Assembly: GCA_024138015.1 (NCBI GenBank)
Contig: JAMXBB010000002.1
Span: 6,543,890 to 6,607,889 of the forward strand
Direction of reading: 5' to 3'
DNA length: 64,000 nt
Source of the DNA: Lumnitzera littorea
Taxonomy: Eukaryota > Streptophyta > Magnoliopsida > Myrtales > Combretaceae
Shown here: positions 48,401-59,500 of the stretch, in pieces
How positions within the stretch are numbered: the first letter of the stretch is position 1
Layout of the letters: each line of letters opens with the position of its first letter
Position numbers and translations under genes: made by a program
The notes under the pieces: generated by a model
The model's input: the letters and a program-made list of their open reading frames with translations, nothing else
Databases searched by the model: none
What the model was told of the DNA's origin: nothing

Positions 48401-49228
48401 TGTTGGTTAAAAGCATGAAAAGTTCTTATTTGACCGTTAACGAGTGTTTTGGACACGTCGTAATCGGATCAATTTATCTAAGCTATATTTATTTCTTGCA
48501 CGGCATGATAGTTGGAGGTAAATTTTTAGAACGTTTGTTTGTGGATTGTATGGACCATGTTGCATTCTTCGCACGATTCATTTTGATGTAACTCCCTAGT
48601 GAAAGATTAAGTCTATTGAGGAGAGGTAAACAAGCATTTCAAGACATTAGTGTATTTTTAAGGATAGTGTACTGTTAATTCGGTCAAGTTGCATCTTTTG
48701 TAGTCTGTTTTTCTTTCAATATGATTATAATTGTTGATATGGGTTGCATCTTTTTCACGGAAAACCTTTTGCTTTCTAGAAACTATCCTGAATTTTTTAA
48801 GAGAATAATTTGTTTTCATTTGGTTGGCTGATTTTTGTTTTTTTATTGAAACTGTGTGGAAGGAAACCAACATAATAATTGAATAATTATTTAAGTTACA
48901 GTTTTTTAATTTAACAATATCATAAATAGTTAAGTTGCATTGCATTTAATATGTAAATCTATTTAGGGTAAATAACAATTAGCATATTTATTACGCTTTT
49001 TAACTTTGGCATAATTGTGCTTTCATTTTTTACATTTATGTTTTTTATCTCCATATATAAATATTAATTAGTGTCTATATGTTAATTGCTTGTCGGTTTG
49101 TAAATAATTCATTTAATAAAAGAATATTATTGGATGTACATAATTAAGTAACATAATAAAAGTGAAAAAAAATTTAAAAAAGAAAATAGAAATAATGGTG
49201 GAGAAGAGGGAGCGCCACTATCCTGGCG
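48401..49228. other. Intergenic, nothing recognised
   Basis: AT-rich sequence with short open frames on both strands (48400-48591 plus, 48658-48945 minus) that match no known family. Confidence 0.45.
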
Positions 49229-49735
49229 TGGAAGGTTAGGCCATGATTAATTGATCGAGTTGCAATCACCATTATAGTTGGGTCATTCAATACGGGTCAT
49301 TCAATACGATAAGGTGATAGGTAGTTATCCACCACTATTAAGAAGTTAAATAAAAAAGAAAATAAATTTAAAAAATAGCTTGTTGAGTGATAACTAGGTT
49401 GTGCAATTTGATTATAACTTGATTAGCTTTTTAAAAGTTTTTCCTTTTTGAATTTTTATGTTAGTAGGTTGTTACTACTTACTTAGGGGAGTTGTGTGAC
49501 TCCCTTAAGGTAGTGATTGGTATGGTTGTGATTAATTAATTGGGTCTTGACTCCGATATAGGTGGATTGTTTAGCTAGATTAATGTGATGAGTGGTTATC
49601 TATCATCATGAAGATGTAACAAATTAAAGAAAAAGGGAAAAAGAAGTTTGAAGAAAAACTTGTTAGGTGCTAATTGGATTATGCAACTGATTATGATTTT
49701 ATGGGTTTATCATAAGTTTTCCCCCTTTTATTTAC
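49229..49735 (+). repeat. Tandem duplication, period about 298 bp
   Basis: Sequence from 49229 (GATTAATTGATCGAGTTGCA) to about 49446 recurs, diverged, from 49527 (GTGATTAATTAATTGGGTCT) to 49735. Shared blocks include GTGAT(A)GGTAGTTATC / GTGATGAGTGGTTATC, CTTGTT(G)AG and the CAAGTTTTTCC/CATAAGTTTTCC end. A shorter exact duplication of GGGTCATTCAATAC lies at 49279-49306. Confidence 0.7.
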
Positions 49736-51152
49736 TATTCAATAGTGGTGAATAGTTATGCACCATTTTAATGGGGTTGAATGATCCATTTATATGGGTT
49801 GTAATCGATCAACTTATCACAACTTTGCTAACCACTTCGAGAAGTGCCTCTTTCAATTTGGATGATTTTTCCTTGCAAGCGCTAATTACATTATAGTATT
49901 TCAGCTCAGGATCATCAAAGTTGTTCAATATGAGTGCTGCAATCAAAGAGTCTGTGTTAATTTTGGTTTTGAAAGGGTTCTTTTTGCAAATAGTAATGCA
50001 TCTAAATTTGGGTAAGGGCTGATTTCGAATTGTGAATTAATCTAACTAGCTGACGGACCGACCTACTACTAAAGGACTTAGGTGGTTTAAGAGCGCAGAA
50101 TCGCCGAGCCAGCTTGCAATTGAATCGGTGAGTTGGCGTAGTTGATTTACCCTCTTAAAAAAAAAAAGAAAAAGAAAGAGAAAATAGAGGCTATTAAGTC
50201 GAAAAAAATAATTGGATAATATTCAGTAGGTCATTATATGTCAAGATTACTTTATTTGCAATGATGAAAGATAGTTTTTTAAAAATATTATCATCAAACT
50301 AATGATAGATAACTAATCATAAATTAATTATGTATTAAGAATAGATTAAAAATTCAATTTTAGTTAATATAAGTTTTTTTTCTAAAACTTGTTAAATGTT
50401 AAAGACTTGAATATAGGAAAAAAAATAAAATTTGAGGGAAAAAAATTAAAAATCGAAATCACATTAAGTTGGAAATTAATAAAAAAAATTAAAAAATATT
50501 AATGAATTAGTATACTTAAAAAAAAAGAGAAAGAAGATTACATTATTAGAAATTATTATCTATTTAAAAAAAATTAATAAAAAATTAAATACTAAAAAAA
50601 AAAAACGGTTTAAAGATTAAATCGACTTAAAATTGCCCCTTATGAGCCAGTTACAGTTTAGGGTTGGGCTGGCCTATTGCCCACCTCTAAATGCACCCCC
50701 AATACTCACTAATAGTCTAGAGGGTAGGGTTGCTACTATCTCATAACATTGTTATACTTATTGTGCTTTAATATATACAATCTATGTTTAAAATATATAT
50801 AATTCAAATGAAAATTTTAAGAAATGACTTGTGGAAATAAAAGGGGAAGTTGCTTTTGAGCAGGAAAAAGCTTTTGTGTTTATATAGGGAGTTTTTCGTA
50901 AACAAGCATGGCAATTGGAGGAATCCTTTTCCATAAAACAAATGGTGTGAAAAAAAGAAAAGAAGACAAAGAAAAATAAGCCGATTTGATTAGCTTTATT
51001 TTTCTTCTAACAATATATAGCTATTTAAAAAAATATTTACTTATTAAATATCATCTATTTTATATTTCCTATATTGAATCAAAATGATATTATACTTTTC
51101 ATTCTATTTAAATTTAATTACCCTTTCTTACTATGAGAGGATTGGGAAGGAC
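49736..51152. other. Intergenic, nothing recognised
   Basis: AT-rich. A GC-richer patch at 50040-50150 (around CTGACGGACCGACCTACTAC) stands out but has no assignable function. Many A-rich low-complexity runs lie at 50150-50620. Confidence 0.4.
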
Positions 51153-51563
51153 AATGGGTGTAATCGAGTTAAGTTGAACTAGAACAATATTAGGTTGGAG
51201 TTTTAGCTTGGTTTAAAAACTCGAAACTCAAGCTTGGCTCATGTTCGATCAAACCTTAATTTTTGAGCTTAAACTTGACTTGAAAGTATATATAATAAGC
51301 TTGAATATGGCTCAATTAAGCTTAAATTTTTTATTTATTTTCCTTTAATAAACTCATACTCACTTAAAAATAAAAAATAAATTAAAAATCATATTAAGTT
51401 TGATTAGGCTTGTGAGCCTAATCAGTTTAGTATTCTAAAACTTAAGCTCGGCTTGATTTGATACTCAAGTAGCTTAAATCAATTGACACCAAATCAAGAA
51501 TTTGAATAAAACTCAAGTTGAACTCGAATAATTTAAGAACAACTTGATTCACTTATACCCTTA
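51153..51563. mobile_element. hAT-type MITE (411 bp)
   Basis: Begins AATGGGTGTAATCGAG and ends CTTATACCCTTA, imperfect inverted ends. Flanked by GGAAGGAC (51145-51152) and GGAAGGAT (51564-51571), 7 of 8 bases, the target length of hAT elements. The internal sequence (AACTCGAAACTCAAGCTTGG and similar) is of the kind found as a dispersed repeat in many eudicots. No coding capacity. Confidence 0.75.
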
Positions 51564-52619
51564 GGAAGGATGCCCATTTAAGTGAACCTAACCATATGGG
51601 AGCCATTAAGTTAAATATTTAGAAATTTGAATTGCATTTCAAAAATGGCTAAAATAATTCGAATTGGTATTTAAATTAAAAGCTAATGGAACTAGTTTGA
51701 AGCGGTTGCATGGACTAGTGATCAATTTGTAGATTGCGGTAGCAAGTGATTGCTAGTAAATCTATGCAAGGGTTAGTTCCAAATTATGAACTAGTTTAGC
51801 CAGATCATGGGTAGGTTTGACCTAATTGTTGAAATGCCGATTTAACCCACTGATTTAGGGTCGGGCTAACCCCAAAATTTAATATATATAATATACTATA
51901 CATATATATGAGAATTTTACTTATTTACTATTATCTATAATAAATATTACATATTTATTAATTATATAAAAAATATTATTAGTTTACTAAGCTTATCTGA
52001 CATCTTGACATATATTTAATTACATTAACGTCGCATCTCTTAAATGCGACACAAGTCCATGTATTTATGTTGCATTTAAGAGTTAAATGCGATGCAAAAT
52101 ATTAAATTCGCATTTATGAAATGCAATATTTTTGCTATTTTCAATATCATATTTCTTAAATGTGATTTAGGCTTTATATTTATGTAATATTTTTTATTTA
52201 ATCTATATATATATATATAATTTTTTTTTCTAAAAAGTAGTAGATATGTTTATCACCTTACATATATATTATATATAATACAAATAAGTATATATTTTAT
52301 ATAATAATTAATATACTATATATTATATTGTATATAATATTAATATGTATGTCGATGTAAAGTTTTAGATTTAGTTAAGAAAAAAAAAAAGAAATAGACA
52401 AATAGGTCACAAATTATTTATAACAATCAACGAAATTTTGAAAAAAGGAAAAAAAATATTTATAATAATTGAGGAAAATTCAAAAAAAAAAAAAAAAAAC
52501 TTATAGTTCAAGAGCCACATAACTAGCCTATGCTTACCCAATTAGGGGCCAGGCTTGGTTCACTCTCTAATTAGCCTATGAACCGATGGTTGAGGATTAG
52601 ATTAAACTAGCACACAGGT
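51564..52619. other. Intergenic with hairpin-rich AT sequence
   Basis: No gene. The segment 52030-52160 is a cluster of short hairpins; the rest is AT-rich with TA and A runs. Confidence 0.45.
52030..52160. repeat. Cluster of GCATTTAA hairpins
   Basis: GTCGCAT (52030-52036) pairs with ATGCGAC (52044-52050). Further on, TTGCATTTAA pairs with TTAAATGCGATGCAA, and CGCATTTATGAAATGCAATA continues the pattern. The repeated unit is about 50-60 bp and self-complementary. Confidence 0.7.
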
Positions 52620-53233
52620 TTAGCTGTAAGTACATTATGTAGTTTAAAGTTTAAACAAACATCTTGTCTCAATTTGATCATATTTGTTATATTTGTTGTT
52701 AATGCTTCACTATGTTAAAGAATATCAAACCTAAAATTGACTAACATAATAATTAAATCTTAAGACTCTAGACATTGAAAATTCAAATTATGTTATAAAT
52801 TATTCCTTAAAGGCCCTCAAATTATCTCTCTCTCTCTTTCCCTTTCCTTTTAACATTTGAAATTTATTATCAAAAGAAATAGTTTCAATTTTCATCGTTA
52901 TTGAATTAAAATAACTGTATTCTACTTAATAATTTAAATAAACAATAGACAATATAATTTTTTTTTAATCCAAGCAATTCAATCTCAACCAATCATGTTC
53001 AAATACGTGGATTATGAGACTGTACTTACATTTCATAGTGCTGTTCCTAACAAACTTATATACAGTGATTAATGTGATACATTTTAGCTAGTTATTTATT
53101 TATTTTTTGTCCTAAACACTTTGGCTAGTTAAAAGCAAGTACAAGTGCTTCATGATTAAGTTTATATAGGAATGGATCATATTTAAGAGTATTTGCAATA
53201 ATTAGTAATTTTTATTTTTAGTTGTAGATGGTG
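52620..53233 (+). repeat. 0.6-kb direct repeat X, left copy
   Basis: Aligns along its length with 55280-55910. Both copies contain TTCCTTAAAGGCCC, a CTCTCTCT tract, CAACCAATCATGTT and TTATTTATTTATTTTTTG, and both end GTTGTAGATGGTG. The copia remnant begins at the next base. Confidence 0.88.
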
Positions 53234-55121
53234 GCACCATGCTGGACCATCTTGTTACTCCATCTATCACGTACACTATCACCTTAGTTGCTTTACACAC
53301 TAACCCTCCAACTCAACCCTTATCCTTACTATCAAGCTCCTTAGAGCCACTACCTACTACCATTCTTGACACTTCTCCATCTACACCATTGCTCACTTCC
53401 TCCACCCACACATTCACCTCTTTGAACTTCTTCTTGCCCTTTATCTCCACCTCCCATCACATGAGTCTATCATTGCACTTATTTTAGAAACCCTTACCTC
53501 TTTTTCTTACACCCCTTCCTCCATAACCCCATACTTCTCAACCCATTCACTAAATGCTCACCCGATCCAAATCCAAGATCATCAAATTCAATACATTCTC
53601 AATCTCAAAACACATGCCTCTTACTCTGACCTAACATACTAGACTAAATCCCTTCGCCACCTTGCTTGGTCCACTGCTATGAAAGATGAGTTTGATTGCC
53701 TTCTTAAAAACAAAACATGAATTATAGTGCCACCACATCACAATCACAATGTTGTTGGTAATACTAGGAAGTTTCATATCAAGTATAATGTTGAGGGACA
53801 AGTTGAATGGTATAAAGCCTGACTTATTACTTAGAGTTTTTCCCAAAGGGAAGGTCTAGACTATATTGAAAACTTCAGCCTAGTTGTTAAATCCTCCACC
53901 ATTCATCATATTCATTCTCATGTTGTCTCCTCTCACTAGGTTATTTGCCAGCTTGACATCAATAATGCTTTTTTCTACGGTTTTCTTACTGAAACAATAT
54001 TCATGAAGCAGCCTCTTAGTTTTGTTCATCTATGTTACCCAAATCATGCCTGCAAACTTCATAAACCTCTTTATAGTTTTAAACAAATACCTCATGCTTG
54101 ATTCTCTAGGTTTAGCAGTTTCCTTATTAAGCTTTAGCTTAAGTAGAGCAAAGCTAATACTTCAATGTTAGTTTACTCTCGCAATTTAGATGTACTTGTT
54201 CTTTTGCCTTATGTTAATGATATTCTCTTTATTGGAAACAATCCACAACTCTTCTCTCATTTTATCTCTACTTTGTCATGACAGTTTGCTAAGAAAAACC
54301 TTGACACTCTTTATTTCTTTCTTGGTGTTCGTATATAACAAACTCCTCAATGTATACACTTTGAGTTAATCCTAATTTACACTTGATCTTCTCATGCGAC
54401 AACACATGTACTTATCTAAACCTATGAAAACACCTTTGTAACCTTGCAGTTATCTTACTGCCTATGGTTTCCCTCTCATAACCAATCGCACTACTTATTG
54501 TGAGATTGTGGGTGCATTGCAATACCTTACTGTTACAAGGCCATATATTAATTTTGTGGTCAATCAATTGAGCTCATATATGCATCAATCGATGGAAAAT
54601 CACATGTAGCCGGCTAAGTGTATCCTTAGATAAGTTCGAGGCACAATCTTCATTGGATTACCTATCATTTGGATATCTAGTCTTTCTTATTGTCCACAAT
54701 TGGGAGAGCAATTTTTCTTAAATGTAACCTAATTTCCTAGCAATCCCAAAAATAATTCATTGTGTCTTGGAGCTCCACCGAGGTTAAGTATCAAGCACTC
54801 ACCTATGCTATTGTTGAGTGCACTTAGATATACCACCTTGCATAAGAAGTGGGTATTCCCATTCAATGGCCTCTCATCCTTTGTTGGGACAATCTAGGCG
54901 TAGTGTATTTCTCTCGCAACCCCGTTTAACATGATCACACCAAACTCGTTGATATCGACTATCATTTTGTCGAGAAATGGTTGTCTCTAGTTATGTTCTT
55001 GTTCGTTATATTCCCATTTGCTACCAGCATGTTGACATCCTCACTAAGAATTTATCTACAGCCGCATTTACTAATCATTGTACTAATCTCACGCTAATTG
55101 TTGCACTTGAGATCGAGGGGG
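53234..55121 (+). pseudogene. Truncated Ty1/copia pol remnant (reverse transcriptase and RNase H)
   Basis: Frames joined by eye give copia motifs in order: a linker rich in Pro/Ser/Thr, MLTRSKSKI, an AMKDEFDCLLKNK block, a GLDYIENFSLVVKSSTI block, CQLDINNAFFYGFLTETIFM, the YVDDILFIGNN catalytic motif of reverse transcriptase near 54210-54240, FLGVRI, then RNase H pieces (a SWSSTEVKYQALTYAIVECT block) and DIDYHFVEKW near the end. It is truncated on the 5' side (no gag, protease or integrase core) and full of stops and frameshifts. Confidence 0.85.
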
Positions 55122-55260
55122 TGTATTAATGTGTATTTGATAGTGTAAGGGTATGATAGTCTTTTTATCATGTATTAGGGCTACAAGATATGCTTGATGT
55201 ATATATATACTCTTGTATCATACAGTATTTTTTATGAAATACAACACAAACCATTATACA
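55122..55260 (+). repeat. 3' LTR of the copia remnant (139 bp)
   Basis: Directly after the purine tract GAGATCGAGGGGG, it runs from TGTATTAATG to CCATTATACA, so the ends are TGTAT...ATACA. Such a short LTR suits Ale/Retrofit-type copia elements. No 5' LTR is present. Confidence 0.75.
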
Positions 55261-55279
55261 TTTGTTCAATGACTTTGTG

Positions 55280-55910
55280 GACTGTGGCCGCAAGCACATT
55301 ATGTGGTTGAAAGTTCAAATGAGCATCTTATCTCAATTGAATCATATATTTGTTATATTCGCTGTTAATTCTTCAATATTTTGAAGAATATCAAGTATAA
55401 AATTGACTAGCAGAATAATATGATTTCAAGACTTTAGACATGGAAATTTCAAATCATGTTATGAATTGTTCCTTAAAGGCCCCCATATTATCTCTCTCTG
55501 TTTTTTCCCCTTCTTTTAACATCTCAAATTTATTATTGAAAGAAATAATTTCAGTTTTCATCATTATTGAAATAGAACAATCATATTCTACTTAATAATT
55601 TAATACAGAATATAAGTTGTTTTTCTTTTTTTTTTTTTTTAATCCAAGCTGCTCAATCCCAACCAATCATGTTTAAATTGTAGATTATGAGACTGCACTT
55701 ACACTTCATAGTGCCGTTCCTAACTAACTAACTCACATGCTGTGATTGATGAGATACATTTTGACCAGTTATTTATTTATTTTTTGCCCCAAACATTTCG
55801 GCTAGTTAGAAGCAAATACAAGTGCTTCATGATCAAGTTTCAAGAGGAATGAATCATATTCAAGAGGAATTGCAATCACTAGTAATTTTTACTTTTAGTT
55901 GTAGATGGTG
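55280..55910 (+). repeat. 0.6-kb direct repeat X, right copy
   Basis: Diverged copy of 52620-53233 (rough impression 10-20 % different). It starts about 20 bases after the copia LTR ends and finishes with GTAGATGGTG at 55901-55910. Confidence 0.88.
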
Positions 55911-56594
55911 ATGGGAAAAGATAAATAATAGATAATTGCCCATACAATGGTTAAACTAGATTGAAAAATTATTAAAGATGATTTTTCTTCTTTTATGATG
56001 AAAGTCATTTTTCTATACTTTTCACTAATATTTTCTGTCGTATAATAGTCCGACCTTAAAGTTTCTGACATAGTTGTTAAGGTCCAAAACTAGTGTAATA
56101 ACGAATTCTGTCTTGTTCTGGATTCAGTTCGAGCAGAAATTTAAGCTATCACATAGGCCAAATTGGAATTAGCTGAGACTTGTTCATATGCTCTGAGATG
56201 ATCGGTCCAATTACAGCCATGTCCCTCCATTATCGTGAAGAAATCACAAAGTAGTTACTAATGAGAGAGGAGGCAACACGCATATCGTAGCAACGTGAAA
56301 GGATCATATGGAGTTTAACTAGACATAGTCAAGATAAATTAGCAGAAGAACAAGGATCATATTTTCCTTGGATACATGTCACCTCGCACACTTCTTTATG
56401 AGCCACCCTTTAATAAAACTTATATACACCTCCAACTACTACAGCAGATTAAGGGAGCATCTGGTACACTGCATCTTTTGGATTCATACCTCTGTGGGTT
56501 TCTTCTGCTCAGCTTGTGGGGCTAATGTAACCAAAATTTTCTGCAAACTTGAAGATGCAAGAACGCGATGCTACTTCTTACTGGTACCTTGGAC
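55911..56594. other. Intergenic and 3' UTR region of the CCT gene (minus strand)
   Basis: No coding sequence apart from shadows of the CCT gene's last exon. The minus-strand 3' UTR probably covers the part nearest 56594; no convincing poly(A) signal could be chosen. Confidence 0.45.
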
Positions 56595-59500
56595 TCATTT
56601 CCTCTTCGAGATGTCAAGCTCTTCAGTCTTAGCGAATCTTCCACGGATCCTTGGTTGACTGTCAGCTAGGGCCTTCCTGCAAGCATACTGAAACAACGGA
56701 ATGCATTCTACGTGAATAATGACCCGAGACTTGAATCTACTTGCAAAACTGAATCTTATTCATTTAACTCCTGGTCATAATAATAATAATCTATGAAACA
56801 ATCACACCCTCATTGTCTCTGCTACTTCATTAAATATGTAGAAATCAAACTTCAATGAAAAGGAAAGTGGTGAGATACCGACAGAGAGGGTACATTTTAC
56901 GATCATTAATAAAAATTCTAACACCTTGTCTCCACTCTTTTTTACATGAAAATTAGTTCAAGGAGTTGCAACGGATCATTGGTCAAAAGTGCTTAATCTT
57001 ATCAAACAATGTATGACAGATTTGATCAACAACACAAACCGAATTTATAGTAATCACGAATTAGCTGCAATTACAACAAAGACGTACTGGGGGTCCTTGG
57101 ACTAACTCTGGTTTTTTAGCTTGTAATCAACCGTGGATCCATGGGATTTATGCCACAAAAGCAGAATATGGTGCCCAATTATTTCTACATGAACATGTGA
57201 AGAAGGTATGCAACACAAGTAGTAGGTTCTCTCTATGTTCCTTATAAAGAATATGCAGCCATGTGGGTATTTAATGGAAAACTGTCATTATCTACATAAC
57301 CAAGGGCCATAATACTGCCTGAAGAATCAGTGCATAGAAATTCTAGGAGGGTTTCCTTGTAGGAGACACTCCCAGCTAGCCTTCCAAAATTGCTTGACAA
57401 TTGTTCATTAAGTCACTGCCAAACCTTGGCAGTCCTCATGCAGCTATCATTTAACTATTATAAATGTAGTATATGAATGTAGATAGAGATTGAGATTCCA
57501 TAGGAAAAGTCTGTGACTGATTTACCTTGATCTTCCTCCCAAAGTTCCTCTTTGTCTTCTTGTTTCTGTATCTCGAAAGCTTTTTCCTCCGATCTTCACT
57601 AGTGCAGTTACTGTAAACTACTGGGTGCTCAAGTAAAGAACTAACAAAGTTCATGTTATCATTACCAAGAGTCTGTCATAAAAACTCAGTGTCAATGATC
57701 CATCCCCTATCCTGTGGAAATGGCCAGAAACATCTAAAAGTTTCTCAGTCCATGAACTTGTCACAAGGCAAATAGAACTCCTAAATAAAAAATGACCCAT
57801 TATGTTTGATCACTAAAGAGGCAAGGGTAAAATAGATACTTCTGTTATGAGAAAATGGTTATTGAAATCAGTTCTCCAGGAAGACGAACTGGTGCTCTAT
57901 GTTGGTAATAGGACATTCCATGATGTTCTCGTTAGTGGTTGATGACCTTTCTCAGATATAAAGTCTAGATTAATTTAACATGCGTGGACTAGCAAAATAT
58001 TAAGGGTGTGTCTGTTTATCACCCCCCCAAAAAAAAGAGAAAAAAGAAAAAAGAGTATCTCAGACTTTCTTTAGACATTTCTAGAACTTCATAATTATCA
58101 AATATGGTCATAATAGTCTTAAGAAATTATAGATACTATTAGCTTTTAGCATTAAGTTGTGGTAGAAGACAACAGTAGTGTCCAGCCTTTCATGGTGGTG
58201 GTTAATGATAACTGAAGATAAGAACAAAAAATATGAAGAAAACAACGCCCTCTTTCTTAGTAACAAAAATCATTTTTGGTGTTTCCATGATGGTTTAATC
58301 ACTATAATGGGCCATCAACTGTCATCTTCGCATTGGACCACAACCCGTAGCTAGAAGCTATTAGTAATTGTAACTTCTTGGGATTACTTTGATAGTTGAT
58401 GTTTGTAAAGCTTTAATTACAACAAATATCGAGAAAAGTTCAGCACTTGTTTCCCATGGAATAAACACACCCTAAGAGGAAAGGGGAAAGATAACAAATA
58501 AGTAGTCAACCACAAAATAATCAAATATGACCTTTATGTCCCCTTCACTGAATGCCCTTCGGATACCATAAGCTGCTCCAAAGTTCACCCCAGGAAAATC
58601 CACGAAACTTGGCTTCATTGCTGTTCCATTCATCCATTCCACGGAGCTCAAACATCGGGAACTTTCACTCCTCTGAAATGTTCCACCAAGAGGCATGCCA
58701 TTAACTTGTGCTTGGTTTTGATCAATCTTTACAGGAGGAATCCTCATGTCTAGGACATCAGCAAGTTGTGGCTCAGTAGCCGCTTTCTCCAACAGATCCT
58801 TCCTGCACTCATAGAACACTTCGCTGAAGAGAGGCTCACTCTCGAGTGAAGTAATGTCTGCAATCTTCAGTCCTTGAGGTGCGATGACATCTTCCCCGCA
58901 AGATATCATTGAAATGGCAGCCGTCGTGGGATCAAGCCCCAGAGTAGGTTCTTCAATTATGGCTTCTGGTGCTTTGAATAGATCCCCTTCTCCACCAAGG
59001 TTGTATTCTGCTATGGTGGAGGTTTGAAATAGGTTGCTCTACAACAAACGGAATGAGAAAATGGAAATTACCATCCGGGAGAGTTGGTGCATATTAATAT
59101 CATATGCACTCCATTGTGGTGTTTATTTTCCTCTTATTCACCCAGTTTTTTTTATCAAGATAACATACAGATATATGGCAAGAGCAAACAAGACATCAAA
59201 AACTTCCACAGATATTAGATGTCAACGACACAGGAAACACAAACGTGAAATAAATTAAAGTGGCTCATGAATCACAGAAGTAAATAAACAACTATAGCAA
59301 CATAATTTTTCATTTTTAGAGCATGACATAGCATTTCTAGCCCATTACCACAATCCACAACACCCCTCCCCCACCCCTAACCAACAGAAAAAAAAAAAAA
59401 AAAAAAGGAGGAAAAGAAGAAGAAAAAAGTGCAGTGTGTGCCTCATCAGGAGCTAAACAGGAGATAAAACTTTTTGACAGTATACTCACCATTATCTTCA

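Noticed and set aside
58472..58531. Read-through of CCT exon 2 into intron 2 as a separate shorter gene
   Set aside because: The open frame ends soon after the donor; joining to 57672 restores the conserved GDIK-TLGN sequence, so the spliced model is preferred.
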